Shown: positions 8,336 through 18,612, counted from the first letter of the stretch. The stretch is 64,000 bases of DNA from Paracoccaceae bacterium (GCA_026989355.1 JALSJM010000002.1:62001-126000); one strand, 5' to 3'. The notes: generated by a model from the sequence alone, not told the origin. Numbers and translations are program-made.

Positions 8336-10877
8336 TCACGATACGCCCCGGCACCACGATCACCTTTTTCGGCGCCTTGTTCTGAAGCGCCTTCTGCACA
8401 GCCTGATCCTGAAGCGCGATCTTTTCAACCTCTTCACGCGGCAGATCCTTGCGAACGGCGATTTCCGAACGTCGCTTGCCGTTGATCTGAACGGGCAGGG
8501 TTATCGTATCCTCTTCAAGCATCGCCTGATCAGCCTCGGGCCAGGGTGCCTGCACGATCAGCCCCTCACCGCCCAGCATGTGCCAGATCTCTTCGCTCAG
8601 ATGGGGCGTCATCGGGGCCATCAACTGCGCCAGAACCTGCATTGCCCGCCGCTTCGCAACCGCACCGGCCTTCGATTTCGCCAGCGTGTTGGTAAAGGCA
8701 TAGAGCCTGGCAATCGCCGTATTGAAGGCAAAGTTTTCAACCCCCTGCGTAACATCATGAACGGTGCGGTGCATGGCCCGCTCCAGCGCCTTGTCTTCCG
8801 TCGGACAGGCTGGCGCATCGCTTGCGGCAACTTCGTGCGCCATGCGGTAAACCCGCCCCAGATGGCGAAACGCTCCTTCGGCGCCAGCGGCTGTCCACTC
8901 GACATCACGTTCGGGAGGGCTGTCGGAGAGCACGAACCAGCGCACGGTATCGGCTCCGTAGCGATTGATGATATCAACCGGATCGACGACATTCTTCTTC
9001 GATTTCGACATCTTCGCCGAAGGGATGATCTCGATCGCCTCGCCCGTGGCCTTCACGATCTTCCGCTCGCGGTCCACCTCTTCGGGAAGGTGATAGACGG
9101 GGCGGCCCAGATTGTCGCGCGTAAGATAGATTTCATGCGTGACCATGCCCTGTGTGAACAGCGCATCGAAGGGCTCCACGGCCTTTTCGGGAAGATGCCC
9201 CGTCATCTGCATGGCGCGGGCAAAGAAGCGCGAATAGAGCAGGTGCAGGATTGCGTGCTCGATACCGCCGATATACTGATCCACGTTCATCCAGTAGTCG
9301 GCCGCGTCAAGCTCTACCGGTACTGGCGCATGCGGGCAGGTGAAGCGCGCATAATACCATGAGGAATCCACAAAGGTATCCATGGTATCGGTTTCGCGCC
9401 TTGCGGGCTTGCCGCATTTCGGACAGGGCACGTTGCCCCAGGAAGGATGACGGTCAAGCGGGTTTCCGGGCTGATCGAAGCTCACGTCGTCGGGCAGGCG
9501 GACGGGCAGGTTTTCCTTGCGTTCGGGCACGGTGCCGCAGCTTTCGCAATGCACCATCGGAATGGGGCATCCCCAGTAACGCTGGCGCGAAAGGCCCCAG
9601 TCCCGCAGGCGATAACGGGTAACGCCCCGGCCCCAGCCTTCGCGTTCGGCCTTTGCGATGGTGGCTTCGATGACCTCGTCGCCGGTTGCCACATCAAGCC
9701 CGGTGAAGTGGCTGATCCATCTGACCTTTTCGCTCCTGGGCGGCACGAAGGCCGTATTTTCCACGGGCTTGCCGTTCTCGAGCGCCACGAATGTATCAAT
9801 TACCGGCAGATCGTATTTGCGGGCGAAATCCAGATCGCGCTGATCGTGAGCCGGGCAACCGAAGATCGCCCCGGTGCCGTAATCCATCAGAATGAAATTC
9901 GCCACCCAGACAGGCAGTTCTTTTTCCGGGGCAAGCGGATGGTGCACCCGAAGGCCGGTATCAAAGCCCAGTTTCTCGGCCTTCTCCAGATCGGCTTCGG
10001 ATGTGCCCATGCGGCGACACCTGGCAATGAATTCGGCCAGCTTCGGGTTGTCTGCCTCAAGTGCGCGTGCCAGCGGGTGATCGGGCGAAACCGCAATGAA
10101 AGCAGCCCCCATCAACGTATCGGGACGGGTAGTATAGATCTCGATTTCCTCGAAACCAGCCACCGGCTGCTTGAGAAGAAAGGCCATTTCCAGCCCGCGC
10201 GATTTCCCGATCCAGTTCTTCTGCATCAGGCGCACCTTCTCGGGCCACCTTTCAAGCCGGTCGAGGGATTCGAGCAGATCTTCCGCGAAATCGGAGATGC
10301 GGAAAAACCACTGGGTGAGCTCGCGCCGCTCAACGGGCGCGCCCGAACGCCAACCCTTGCCGTCGATCACCTGTTCGTTGGCCAGAACCGTCATGTCGAC
10401 CGGATCCCAGTTCACAACCGACTTCCTGCGATAGACAAGGCCCTTTTCCAGCATGTCGATGAACAACGCCTGCTGATGCCCGTAATACTCCGGATCGCAG
10501 GTGGCAAACTCGCGGCTCCAGTCGATCGACAGGCCCAGAGGCTTCATCTGATCGCGCATGTCGGCGATGTTCTGGTAGGTCCAGTCTTTCGGGTGCCCGC
10601 CCGAGGCCATGGCCGCATTTTCCGCCGGCATTCCGAAGGCATCCCAGCCCATCGGGTGAAGCACGTTATGGCCGGTGGCCATCTTGTAGCGCGCGATCAC
10701 GTCGCCCATGGTATAGTTGCGCACATGCCCCACATGAATGCGCCCCGAAGGGTAGGGGAACATCTCGAGCACATAGTATTTGGGCCGGTTCCGATCGCAT
10801 CCGGCCCTGAAAACCCCGGCTTCGTCCCAAGCTTGCTGCCATTTCTTTTCGGTCTCGGCGGGTGCGTAGCGCGTCAT
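8322..10877 (-). CDS. leuS: Leucyl-tRNA synthetase
   Basis: Charges tRNA-Leu with leucine in the cytoplasm. Full length at 851 residues. Class I signatures are clear: the HIGH-type motif as HVGH at residues 48-51 and KMSKS at about residues 622-626. The CP1 editing domain occupies the centre, and a zinc-type [18 protein letters not shown] segment is visible. It starts at ATG 10877 and leads the leuS-lptE-holA operon. Confidence 0.98.
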   Translation of the reverse strand: MTRYAPAETEKKWQQAWDEAGVFRAGCDRNRPKYYVLEMFPYPSGRIHVGHVRNYTMGDVIARYKMATGHNVLHPMGWDAFGMPAENAAMASGGHPKDWTYQNIADMRDQMKPLGLSIDWSREFATCDPEYYGHQQALFIDMLEKGLVYRRKSVVNWDPVDMTVLANEQVIDGKGWRSGAPVERRELTQWFFRISDFAEDLLESLDRLERWPEKVRLMQKNWIGKSRGLEMAFLLKQPVAGFEEIEIYTTRPDTLMGAAFIAVSPDHPLARALEADNPKLAEFIARCRRMGTSEADLEKAEKLGFDTGLRVHHPLAPEKELPVWVANFILMDYGTGAIFGCPAHDQRDLDFARKYDLPVIDTFVALENGKPVENTAFVPPRSEKVRWISHFTGLDVATGDEVIEATIAKAEREGWGRGVTRYRLRDWGLSRQRYWGCPIPMVHCESCGTVPERKENLPVRLPDDVSFDQPGNPLDRHPSWGNVPCPKCGKPARRETDTMDTFVDSSWYYARFTCPHAPVPVELDAADYWMNVDQYIGGIEHAILHLLYSRFFARAMQMTGHLPEKAVEPFDALFTQGMVTHEIYLTRDNLGRPVYHLPEEVDRERKIVKATGEAIEIIPSAKMSKSKKNVVDPVDIINRYGADTVRWFVLSDSPPERDVEWTAAGAEGAFRHLGRVYRMAHEVAASDAPACPTEDKALERAMHRTVHDVTQGVENFAFNTAIARLYAFTNTLAKSKAGAVAKRRAMQVLAQLMAPMTPHLSEEIWHMLGGEGLIVQAPWPEADQAMLEEDTITLPVQINGKRRSEIAVRKDLPREEVEKIALQDQAVQKALQNKAPKKVIVVPGRIVNVVV

Positions 10878-10951
10878 GTTCCGTGATCCCTGGATGTGAA
10901 AACACCGGACACAAGGCCCGGTGCCGGTTTAATCGGTGATTCGCTCCGGGT

Positions 10952-11464
10952 CTACAGCCTGCTGTCGCGGATGCGTAGCTGGCGGGCGCGGGTCAGGATC
11001 GCATCCTCGATGGCACGCACGGTTTCGGGGCTGACAGGGCCGGCCCGCGTCTGCAACGCAACATGCAGCGAACGCGCATCAAGAGCGGGATCCTGCACAT
11101 AGATGGTAGCACGATAGGCGCGCCCGCCACCGGGCGGGGTGCCGTAACCCGTGACAATCACGCCCGTGAACGGATCGGCCGCCTGCACCGGCAGGAAATC
11201 CAGGACATCAAGCGCGGCATTCCAGATATACTTGTTGACCTTGATGGTCACGTTCGGATCGTCGCGGTTTTCGAACAGATCCCAGATTGTCGAACGCCGC
11301 GGTTCGGCGGTTTTCTGCTGAGCGGCTTTTGCCCCCCCTCCGAGCGATCCCAACGAACCGCCGCCGCTGCAGCCCGCCAGGGCCACAAGCCCCAGAACCG
11401 CCAGAGATTTCGCCACGATCTGGTTGATCCTGAACATCATAGCCATAGAACTTGTGCCCCACAC
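10952..11464 (-). CDS. DUF3576 domain-containing lipoprotein
   Basis: A predicted lipoprotein of up to 170 residues with a hydrophobic leader and lipobox LAGC followed by a Ser/Gly-rich linker. The remainder contains a segment DPNVTIKVNKYIWNAALDVLDFLP that I recognise as the DUF3576 core. Role unknown; likely anchored in the outer membrane. The start is ambiguous: GTG at 11464, or ATG at 11446, 11440 or 11437. The later ATGs give a more ordinary signal peptide. It lies upstream of and parallel to leuS, separated by 74 nt. Confidence 0.8.
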   Translation of the reverse strand: MWGTSSMAMMFRINQIVAKSLAVLGLVALAGCSGGGSLGSLGGGAKAAQQKTAEPRRSTIWDLFENRDDPNVTIKVNKYIWNAALDVLDFLPVQAADPFTGVIVTGYGTPPGGGRAYRATIYVQDPALDARSLHVALQTRAGPVSPETVRAIEDAILTRARQLRIRDSRL

Positions 11465-11725
11465 CTGAATTCATTCCCTAGTAAACAACGCTCCGCAAAC
11501 GGGCAAGCGTTTTTGATGTTGCCGAAGGGCCTGCAAACCCGGTGCCGGATTCCCGGAAACCGCGGTGAAAAGGATGTGTGGCAAAGCTGCACCATCTGCG
11601 ACCACAATACGGCAGACCCGCTGCCTGCTCTTGAAAATCCGACCCGAAAGAGTGAGTTAAACGCATACTCAATTCGGATTCCCCTGAATTGAGGTGCACC
11701 TTTGAAACACACGAGGGAAAACGAA

Positions 11726-12610
11726 ATGAAAAAGATTCTCTTTGCAACCACGGCACTTGTCGCCTCGGCCGGCATTGCTTCGGCCGAAGTGAAGCTGACC
11801 GGCTACGCCGAAATCGGCATCAAGGGCGGTTCGGGCATGGAAACCCAGTTCCATGACGACATCGACGTGAGCTTCAAGCTCTCCGGCGAAACCGACGGCG
11901 GCCTGAGCTTCGGCGCCAAGATCGATCTGGACGAAGCCGACACCGGTGCCTTCACCGGCGGCCCGCAGCAGCTGAACGCCGTCTGGGTGAAAGGCGCTTT
12001 CGGCAAGGTCACCCTGGGTGACACCGACGGTGCATTCGACTGGGCGCTGCAGGAAATCGGCATGGGCACCACCCTGACCGACGATCACACCACCCACGCC
12101 GGCTACAATGGCAACTCGGGCCTCGACGGTTCGTACGACGGTCAGGTGCTGCGCTATGACAACACCTTCGGCGACTTCGGCGTGGCGATCTCGGCCGAAC
12201 TGGATGACACCGCCGTTGGCGATCCTGCCTGGGGCATTGGCGTGAAATACAATGCCGCCCTGGGTGGTGTGAACCTGGGCCTTGGCCTTGGCTTCCAGGA
12301 CAACGGTGCTAATGACATCTGGGGTGTCTCGATCGACGCCAAGATGGACAGCGGCTTCCGTGCGATCCTGAACTATTCGGATCACTCGACTACCGGCGCC
12401 TACACCGGTATCGGCCTTGGCTACACCATGGACGCCCTGCTGGTGACCGTGAACTACGGCACCTATGATCTGTCGGGCAACGATGGTTACGGCCTTGCCG
12501 TCAACTATGACCTCGGCGGCGGTGCTGTCGTGATGGCCGGCTACGGCAACAGCTCGGTCGGTGGTGTTGACACCAACACCTGGTCGCTGGGCCTGGGCCT
12601 GTCCTTCTGA
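11726..12610 (+). CDS. Porin, Rhodobacter type
   Basis: A trimeric-type outer-membrane diffusion porin of 294 residues. It has a signal peptide (MKKILFATTALVASAGIASA) and mature sequence opening EVKLTGYAEIGI, rich in alternating beta strands, with acidic eyelet-loop residues and a terminal phenylalanine (LGLGLSF), the usual barrel-assembly signal. The ATG at 11726 is preceded by GAGGGA. GC-rich, strongly biased codon use suggests high expression. A strong hairpin terminator follows at 12641. Confidence 0.92.
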   Translation: MKKILFATTALVASAGIASAEVKLTGYAEIGIKGGSGMETQFHDDIDVSFKLSGETDGGLSFGAKIDLDEADTGAFTGGPQQLNAVWVKGAFGKVTLGDTDGAFDWALQEIGMGTTLTDDHTTHAGYNGNSGLDGSYDGQVLRYDNTFGDFGVAISAELDDTAVGDPAWGIGVKYNAALGGVNLGLGLGFQDNGANDIWGVSIDAKMDSGFRAILNYSDHSTTGAYTGIGLGYTMDALLVTVNYGTYDLSGNDGYGLAVNYDLGGGAVVMAGYGNSSVGGVDTNTWSLGLGLSF

Positions 12611-12640
12611 TCTTTCGGAAGCACGAACCAACCCAAAGAG

Positions 12641-12674
12641 AGAGCGGGCCTTCAGGTCCGCTCTTTTCTTTTCT
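12641..12674 (+). terminator. Rho-independent terminator of the porin gene
   Basis: The arms AGAGCGGGCC and GGTCCGCTCT flank a TTCA loop (one G-U pair) and are followed by a T-rich run. It lies 31 nt after the porin stop codon. Confidence 0.85.
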
Positions 12675-12722
12675 CCGCCGATGGTGTTTCTGTAGCAGCG
12701 AAAAACGGATGGGGCTTGGCCG

Positions 12723-13376
12723 ATGTCGCTTTCTGAAATCAGGGAACGGATCCGGAAAGCCGAACAGGCCGCCGGGCGCGTGCCGGGTTCGGCAAGGCTG
12801 ATCGCGGTATCCAAGAAGCAGCCTGCTGAACGGGTGCGCCATGTGCTCAAGGAAGGGCACCGCCTGTTTGGTGAAAACCGGGTGCAGGAAACCGCAGGAA
12901 AATGGCCCGCCTGGCAGGAAGAGTTTCCCGGGGTGGAACTTCATCTTCTTGGCCCGCTTCAGACGAACAAGACGCGTCAGGCCATGGGGCTTTTCGATGC
13001 CATCCACAGCGTGGACCGCCCGAAGCTTGCCCGCACGCTGGCCCGGCTGGCTGACGAGCTTGGCCACTGCCCTGATCTTTTCGTGCAGGTGAATACCGGG
13101 GAAGAGCCCCAGAAGGCCGGCGTGCCGCCAGCCGATGCGGATGCTTTCATTGCCGAGGTCCGCGCCCTTGATCTGCCGCTGGTGGGGCTGATGTGCATTC
13201 CGCCGGCAGACGAAGAACCCAGCCTGCATTTTGCCCTGCTGCGCAAGATTGCCGAGCGAAACGGCCTGCAGGGCCTTTCCATGGGCATGAGTCATGATTT
13301 CGAACGTGCCATTGCCCAGGGGGCTACCCATGTGCGGATCGGATCGGCCATTTTCGGCCCGCGGGAAACGGGCTGA
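12723..13376 (+). CDS. YggS family pyridoxal phosphate homeostasis protein
   Basis: A PLP-binding protein of the YggS/PROSC family that buffers free pyridoxal phosphate; no enzymatic reaction is established for the family. The 217 residues form a single alanine-racemase-like barrel. The PLP lysine lies in LIAVSKKQPAERV near residue 30; GENRVQE and the C-terminal SMGMSHDFERAI and VRIGSAIFG motifs are all present. It follows the porin terminator with its own ATG at 12723. Confidence 0.93.
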   Translation: MSLSEIRERIRKAEQAAGRVPGSARLIAVSKKQPAERVRHVLKEGHRLFGENRVQETAGKWPAWQEEFPGVELHLLGPLQTNKTRQAMGLFDAIHSVDRPKLARTLARLADELGHCPDLFVQVNTGEEPQKAGVPPADADAFIAEVRALDLPLVGLMCIPPADEEPSLHFALLRKIAERNGLQGLSMGMSHDFERAIAQGATHVRIGSAIFGPRETG

Positions 13377-13405
13377 AGGCCAGCCCTTCACCACCCCCGT
13401 AATAT

Positions 13406-13918
13406 TTATCCTCTGGCAATCCCGCCTGGCACGACAACCCTCGTGCCGGGCCGGATACGGGCGATGATCCATTGCAGGTCCTTGCGCGCAAAGGCAATGC
13501 ACCCTTCGGTGGGATAACGGGGCCTGCGCCAGACATGCAGGAAGATGGCACTTCCCCGCCCGGACCGGACAGGAAGGAAATTGTAATCCGTGAGCAGGAT
13601 CATGTCGTAAAGCGGATCGGCACGGCGCAGGCGTTCGTGGCTGGCCGGGAAGGGGGCCTGCACCGGCAGATTGTAATCGGGCGATGCCGGATCATCGCAC
13701 CACAGATCGCCGGGGCTGACCGGCCGGGCCCAGGGCGCGGGCGGGGCCATGCGATCGGCCCGATAGAGCAGCCCGACAATGCGAAGAATGCCGGCAGGCG
13801 TGGCGCCATCGCCCTCGCGCTTGTCGGTGCGCACCCCGCCACGCCCGATGGCACAGGGAAAGCGGCGCCCCATGAAACGGATACCTCCCGGCATCAGCAC
13901 CAGATCGCGCGGGCTCAT
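13406..13918 (-). CDS. L,D-transpeptidase family protein (YkuD fold)
   Basis: A YkuD-fold protein of 170 residues. The catalytic signature is present near residues 142-158: HVWRRPRYPTEGCIAF, with the active-site cysteine in the TEGC motif. The family forms 3-3 crosslinks or ligates proteins to peptidoglycan. No signal peptide is evident, which is odd for a periplasmic enzyme but common in this small subfamily. The ATG overlaps the ribA stop, so it is likely cotranscribed with ribA. Confidence 0.85.
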   Translation of the reverse strand: MSPRDLVLMPGGIRFMGRRFPCAIGRGGVRTDKREGDGATPAGILRIVGLLYRADRMAPPAPWARPVSPGDLWCDDPASPDYNLPVQAPFPASHERLRRADPLYDMILLTDYNFLPVRSGRGSAIFLHVWRRPRYPTEGCIAFARKDLQWIIARIRPGTRVVVPGGIARG

Positions 13919-15006
13919 AGAAAATGCCCCGACTTTCTGGCCTTTGTGGCAAGATAGGTTTTGTTCTCGGGTGTCTCTCCCACCCGCAGTGGCACCCGTT
14001 CGGCCACCCGCACGCCGGCCTTTTCCATCATCTCCACCTTGCGGGGGTTGTTGGTAAGCAGCCGCACCGCACCAAACCCCATGGCCTTCAGGATATTGGC
14101 GCCGATGCGAAAATCGCGCTCGTCATCTTCGAAGCCCAGGCGGTGATTGGCCTCGACCGTATCGAATCCCTGATCCTGAAGGCTGTAGGCGCGCATCTTG
14201 TTGGCCAGCCCGATTCCACGCCCCTCCTGACTGAGATAAAGCAGCATGCCCGATCCCTCCTGCCCCATCTGCGCCAGCGCCGTGCGCAACTGGGCACCAC
14301 AATCGCATTTCAGGCTCCCCAGAAGGTCGCCGGTAAAACAGGCCGAATGCAGCCGCGTCAGCACCGGAGCGCCCCGCACGGGTTTGCCGATTTCGATTGC
14401 GTAATGCTCTTCACTGCCATCTTCAGGGCGAAACACATGCACCCGGCCGGCTTCGGAAACCGCCAGCGGAACACTCGCACTGACGATTTCATGCAGCGGG
14501 CTTGAAATTCCAAGCGTATCGCGAAGCGCCTCGGCACGAAGCAGGGTAAGGCCCTGCGCGCCTGCGAATTCCGCACCATCGGCAAACCCTGTCACCACCG
14601 CCGCCGGCAGAAGCCGGGCGCTTTTCAGAAGCCCCAATGCCAACCGGGCCAGCATGGAATCGCCCCTGCGCAGAGCAAGAAGCGGGCCTTTCATCGGATG
14701 CACAAGATCATCAGCCGGATCGGCCACCGCCTGCACCCAAGCGATATCGGCAGTAGGAGGCAGAGGAATACGCGCTAGATCCCCGTCATAGGCCCGTGCC
14801 TTCAGCGTTCCGGCGCGCCGGGCCGTAATTACCAGAACCGTTTCGCCGGGCAGTTCCCGTACCTGCTGCAGCCGCTCCGGAGAAAGCGTCTCGGTTGCCA
14901 GAACAAGCGCGGCACCGTCTGCACCCGACAACACCACCGGCAGCCCCATGCGCAGATCGGCGCGGGCGCGGGCGGCAAGTTCGGTTATGGAGGGGCGGAA
15001 GGTCAT
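13915..15006 (-). CDS. ribA: GTP cyclohydrolase II with degenerate N-terminal domain
   Basis: Catalyses the first step of riboflavin synthesis from GTP. The C-terminal half (about residues 165-363) carries the GCH2 signatures: LHSACFTGDLLGSLKCDCG with three zinc cysteines, and LLYLSQEGRGIGL. The first 150 or so residues occupy the position of a RibB (DHBP synthase) domain but lack the acidic DDEDRENEGD-type motif, so this half is probably not an active synthase. Length 363 residues. The downstream L,D-transpeptidase gene overlaps by 4 nt. Confidence 0.9.
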   Translation of the reverse strand: MTFRPSITELAARARADLRMGLPVVLSGADGAALVLATETLSPERLQQVRELPGETVLVITARRAGTLKARAYDGDLARIPLPPTADIAWVQAVADPADDLVHPMKGPLLALRRGDSMLARLALGLLKSARLLPAAVVTGFADGAEFAGAQGLTLLRAEALRDTLGISSPLHEIVSASVPLAVSEAGRVHVFRPEDGSEEHYAIEIGKPVRGAPVLTRLHSACFTGDLLGSLKCDCGAQLRTALAQMGQEGSGMLLYLSQEGRGIGLANKMRAYSLQDQGFDTVEANHRLGFEDDERDFRIGANILKAMGFGAVRLLTNNPRKVEMMEKAGVRVAERVPLRVGETPENKTYLATKARKSGHFL

Positions 15007-15165
15007 GCGGCCTCGTATTACAGCTTTACCCGTTCATGTAATGCTTTCCGCCGAAAGATGAAACATACCCCGGATTTTTCACACAGCTGCGTGAGGGGCC
15101 ACCACACGGGCTTGCCGAACCATTGCAACACGGCCAGATTCATTCCGTAACCGAGGAGAAAACCG

Positions 15166-15852
15166 ATGGGCAGCTTGAAAAGGATACTTCTGGTCGATGA
15201 TGACGACGACCTTCGTGAGGCACTCAGCGAACAGCTGGTACTGACGGAAGACTTCGATGTATTCGAAGCGACTACCGGCATGGAAGCGATAGAAAAGGCC
15301 AAGACCGGGCATTACGATCTGGTGATCCTCGATGTCGGTCTGCCCGATACCGATGGCCGCGAATTGTGCCGCCTGATGCGGAAGCAGGGTGTGAAATGCC
15401 CGGTTCTGATGTTGACTGGGCATGATTCGGATTCCGACACGATCCTGGGCCTTGATGCCGGCGCCAACGATTATGTGACGAAGCCCTTCAAGTTTCCCGT
15501 TCTCCTGGCCCGGATTCGCGCCCAACTGCGCCAGCACGAGCAATCGGAAGATGCAGTTTTCCAGCTCGGGCCCTATACCTTCAAGCCGTCGATGAAAATG
15601 CTGATCACCGAGGATGAAAGGAAGATCCGGCTGACCGAGAAGGAAACGAACATCCTGAAGTTTCTTTACCGGGCACCGGAAAAGGTGGTGCCGCGCGATG
15701 TGCTGCTGCACGAGGTCTGGGGCTATAACGCCGGGGTGACCACGCATACACTGGAAACCCACATCTACCGGCTTCGTCAGAAAATTGAACCAGATCCGTC
15801 AAATGCCCGCCTTCTTGTAACCGAATCCGGGGGTTACAAGCTTAACCTGTGA
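15166..15852 (+). CDS. OmpR/PhoB family response regulator
   Basis: A DNA-binding response regulator of 228 residues: receiver domain (about residues 5-120; acidic cluster VDDDDD, phospho-acceptor Asp in LVILDVGLPD, Lys in YVTKPF) and winged-helix output domain (about 135-228, with THTLETHIYRLRQKIE). There is no sensor kinase beside it. The sequence resembles the essential alphaproteobacterial regulator CenR, which also lacks an adjacent kinase, but I cannot prove orthology. It is followed by a strong terminator. Confidence 0.88.
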   Translation: MGSLKRILLVDDDDDLREALSEQLVLTEDFDVFEATTGMEAIEKAKTGHYDLVILDVGLPDTDGRELCRLMRKQGVKCPVLMLTGHDSDSDTILGLDAGANDYVTKPFKFPVLLARIRAQLRQHEQSEDAVFQLGPYTFKPSMKMLITEDERKIRLTEKETNILKFLYRAPEKVVPRDVLLHEVWGYNAGVTTHTLETHIYRLRQKIEPDPSNARLLVTESGGYKLNL

Positions 15853-15902
15853 AGAGACCCCTCGTGCGTTGGGGTAATGACGCAAATCCTCCCTGTTGGA
15901 CT

Positions 15903-15930
15903 GGCCCGGCCTTGTGCCGGGCCTTTTTTT
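15903..15930 (+). terminator. Rho-independent terminator after the response regulator
   Basis: A perfect 8-bp stem GGCCCGGC / GCCGGGCC with a 5-nt loop (CTTGT) runs directly into seven T residues, between the regulator stop and xthA. Confidence 0.9.
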
Positions 15931-15960
15931 GCGTTTCATGGAGCAAAAGGAGCCTGGGTC

Positions 15961-16749
15961 ATGCCGTTTACCATCGCCACCTGGAACATAAACTCGATCC
16001 GCCTGCGCGAAGGGCTGGTGCAAAAGCTGCTCCGGGAAGAGGCACCAGACATCCTGTGCCTGCAGGAATGCAAGAGTCCGGTCGGGAAGATTCCCACCGA
16101 AAGCTTTGCCAGGCTTGGTTATCGCCACATGGTGGCGCGGGGACAAAAGGGATATAACGGCGTGGCGATCCTTTCGCGCATTCCGGTTACCGATGCTGGA
16201 AGCCATGATTACGTGCGTCTCGGCCATGCGCGCCATGTGGCGGCACGGCTTGAAAACGGGGTGGTGATCCACAATCACTATGTGCCGGCCGGGGGCGATG
16301 TGCCCGACCGGGAGGCGAATGAAAAATTCGGCCAGAAACTCGATTACCTGACCGAATTGCGCGATCAGTTTCATGCCGAAACGCCCCGGAAAACGATTCT
16401 TGTTGGAGATCTCAACATCGCCCCGCGCGAAGATGACGTGTGGAACCACAAGGCGCTTCTCAAGGTGGTAAGCCATACACCGATCGAGGTTGAGCATCTG
16501 GCCGAAATTCAGGATGCCGGCAACTGGCACGATGTGATTCGTGCTGATATCCCCGAGGGCCGGCTTTACAGCTGGTGGAGCTATCGCGCCCGCGACTGGG
16601 ACGCCGCCGACAAGGGACGCCGCCTGGATCACATCTGGGCCAGTGCCGACATCGCCGGCGCAGCACATGGCAGCCGCATCCTGCGTCATGTGCGCGGCTG
16701 GGAAAAACCCAGTGATCACGCCCCCGTCTTCACGACATTTGATCTTTGA
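15961..16749 (+). CDS. xthA: Exodeoxyribonuclease III / AP endonuclease
   Basis: Base-excision repair enzyme that cleaves DNA at abasic sites and removes 3' blocks. The 262 residues show the EEP-superfamily motifs: FTIATWNINSIR at the start, LQECKSP (metal-binding Glu), LVGDLNIAPREDDVW, LDHIW and the C-terminal SDHAPV. The ATG at 15961 gives the canonical N-terminus; the frame is open upstream into the terminator hairpin, which excludes the longer start. Confidence 0.95.
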   Translation: MPFTIATWNINSIRLREGLVQKLLREEAPDILCLQECKSPVGKIPTESFARLGYRHMVARGQKGYNGVAILSRIPVTDAGSHDYVRLGHARHVAARLENGVVIHNHYVPAGGDVPDREANEKFGQKLDYLTELRDQFHAETPRKTILVGDLNIAPREDDVWNHKALLKVVSHTPIEVEHLAEIQDAGNWHDVIRADIPEGRLYSWWSYRARDWDAADKGRRLDHIWASADIAGAAHGSRILRHVRGWEKPSDHAPVFTTFDL

Positions 16750-16814
16750 CCCTTGGGTTTCGCTCCGATCGAGCACATATAAGGCCCAAACTGCAATTGT
16801 ACCGGGATGAAACC

Positions 16815-17708
16815 ATGCTTGAACCGAACCAGCCCCCCGCCAATGACGATCTGATCAGGGATTCAGACGAACTGCACTTCATGGAAGACGTGATCGAGGC
16901 CAGCAGAAACGTGCCCGTGATCGTCGATTTCTGGGCCCCCTGGTGCGGCCCGTGCCGCACGCTTGGCCCGGCGCTCGAAGCCGAGGTGAAACGCGCCGGC
17001 GGCAAGGTGAAGATGGTCAAGATCAACATCGATGAAAACCAGCAGATCGCAGCCCAGTTGCGCATCCAGTCGATTCCCACGGTCTATGCCTTCGCCGACG
17101 GCAAGCCGGTGGACGGCTTTCAGGGCGCGCTCCCGCCCTCGGCAATTCGCGAGTTCATCGAAAAGATCACCGGCGATGATGGTGGTCTGGCCGCAGCCGT
17201 GGAAGCAGCCGAGGAGATGCTGAAGGAAGGCGCCGCCGCTGATGCCGCACAGACGTTCGCCGCAATCCTCGAGGAAGATCCGCAGAATGCCGCGGCCTAT
17301 GGCGGGTTGGTGCGCGCCCAGCTTGCCGCCGGCAACACCGATCAGGCCGAAGCACTTGTGAAATCGGTTCCCGAAGCCATTGCCGGAGCACCCGAGATCG
17401 AGGCCGCGCGCGCCCAGATTGCACTGGCCAGACAGGCCGCCGAAGCCGGCCCGCTTGATGAACTGAGGGCAAAGGTCGAAAAAAGCCCCGATGACCTTCA
17501 GACCCGTTTCGACCTTGCCAAGGCACTTTACGCCGCAGGCAATGCCGAAGAGGCGGTCGATGAGCTTCTGGAAATCTTCCGTCGCGATCGCAACTGGAAC
17601 GACGGGGCCGCGAAAAAGCAGTTGATGACCATATTCGATGCTCTTCCCGCCAATGATCCCCTGGTCAAGAGCGGCCGGCGCCGCCTTACATCGCTGATCT
17701 ATGCGTAA
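16815..17708 (+). CDS. Thioredoxin with C-terminal TPR region (CnoX/YbbN-like)
   Basis: A 297-residue cytoplasmic protein with a thioredoxin domain (about residues 20-125) containing the active-site WCGPC at 43-47, then a tetratricopeptide-like helical region (about 130-297) rich in Ala/Glu repeats. This architecture matches the co-chaperone CnoX (YbbN), which protects proteins from aggregation and oxidation. The intact CxxC suggests redox activity. The ATG at 16815 was chosen because the upstream frame overlaps the xthA end. Followed by the Lon-domain gene after 26 nt. Confidence 0.92.
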   Translation: MLEPNQPPANDDLIRDSDELHFMEDVIEASRNVPVIVDFWAPWCGPCRTLGPALEAEVKRAGGKVKMVKINIDENQQIAAQLRIQSIPTVYAFADGKPVDGFQGALPPSAIREFIEKITGDDGGLAAAVEAAEEMLKEGAAADAAQTFAAILEEDPQNAAAYGGLVRAQLAAGNTDQAEALVKSVPEAIAGAPEIEAARAQIALARQAAEAGPLDELRAKVEKSPDDLQTRFDLAKALYAAGNAEEAVDELLEIFRRDRNWNDGAAKKQLMTIFDALPANDPLVKSGRRRLTSLIYA

Positions 17709-17734
17709 GCCGTGATTCGAGCTAAGGTTGGAAA

Positions 17735-18382
17735 ATGTTTCCAGCTTCTGACCTGCCAGAAACGCTCTCTCTGTTTCCCTTGCCTGGCGCGATTCTCCTG
17801 CCAAGAGGGCAGCTTCCGTTGCACATCTTCGAACTGCGCTATCTGACGATGCTCGAAGATACCCTGAAAACACCCCAGCGGCTGATCGGCATGATACAGC
17901 CGCTGGATCCTTCCGAGGAAATACCCGCCCCCAGACTTCACAGGATCGGCTGCACCGGACGAATCATCGGTTTTTCCGAAATGGATGACGGACGCTACAT
18001 GATCACGTTGAAGGGGATCTCGCGGTTTCGCATCAAGGGCAGGAATTCGGGATTTACCCCCTATATGCGCGCCGATGTCGATTGGCGGGGGTTCGAGCGC
18101 GATCTCGGCCCTCCCGAACATGATCCCGGTTTCGACAGGCCGGCGTTCCTTTCACTTCTGCAACGCTATTTCGAATCCGAAGGCCTCAAGGCCGACTGGG
18201 ACAGCATGAAAGAGGCCGAGGAAGAGCTTCTGATCAATTCGATAGCCATGCTGAGCCCGTTCGAACCGGAAGACAAGCAGGCACTGCTCGAAGCACCCAC
18301 CCTTCCGGACCGGCGTGAAACACTGGTAACATTGATGGATTATGCCCTGCACCGGGGCAATGACGGAAAGGTGATGCAATGA
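17735..18382 (+). CDS. Lon N-terminal (substrate-binding) domain protein
   Basis: A stand-alone LON substrate-binding domain of 215 residues with no ATPase or protease part. The family signature [20 protein letters not shown] lies near residues 13-32. Stand-alone members are widespread in alphaproteobacteria next to thioredoxin and Trm112 genes as here; their function is not established. Its stop overlaps the ATG of the Trm112 gene (ATGA). Confidence 0.92.
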   Translation: MFPASDLPETLSLFPLPGAILLPRGQLPLHIFELRYLTMLEDTLKTPQRLIGMIQPLDPSEEIPAPRLHRIGCTGRIIGFSEMDDGRYMITLKGISRFRIKGRNSGFTPYMRADVDWRGFERDLGPPEHDPGFDRPAFLSLLQRYFESEGLKADWDSMKEAEEELLINSIAMLSPFEPEDKQALLEAPTLPDRRETLVTLMDYALHRGNDGKVMQ

Positions 18383-18561
18383 AGCAGAATAGCCGGTTCG
18401 ATCCGAAGATGCTGGAATTTCTGGTCTGCCCCGTTACACATGCGGTTCTGCGCCATGATGCCGAAAGGCAGGAACTGATATCGAAGGCCGCGCATCTCGC
18501 CTTTCCGATCCGCAACGGCATTCCCGTCATGCTGGTGGACGAAGCCCGCCAGCTTGACTGA
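18379..18561 (+). CDS. Trm112 family protein
   Basis: A 60-residue zinc-ribbon-like protein of the Trm112/UPF0434 family, with [16 protein letters not shown] at residues 13-28 and the C-terminal [17 protein letters not shown]. In this family many bacterial members keep only part of the zinc cysteines; here only one Cys remains. Members act as partners of methyltransferases, but the partner here is unknown. Translationally coupled to the Lon-domain gene. Confidence 0.92.
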   Translation: MKQNSRFDPKMLEFLVCPVTHAVLRHDAERQELISKAAHLAFPIRNGIPVMLVDEARQLD

Positions 18562-18580
18562 CCCGGACGGCTCAAACCAA

Positions 18581-18612
18581 GGGTCTTCCCTGCATTCCTG
18601 CCGGGAAGACCC
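18581..18612. terminator. Inverted repeat between convergent genes (possible bidirectional terminator)
   Basis: A perfect 10-bp inverted repeat GGGTCTTCCC / GGGAAGACCC with a 12-nt loop lies between the Trm112 gene and the convergent barrel gene. There is no clear T tract on either strand, so intrinsic termination is plausible but not certain. Confidence 0.55.

Noticed and set aside
11465-11725. Sigma-70 promoter of the porin (TTGAAA near 11630)
   Set aside because: No acceptable -10 element lies at the right distance, so the promoter could not be placed.
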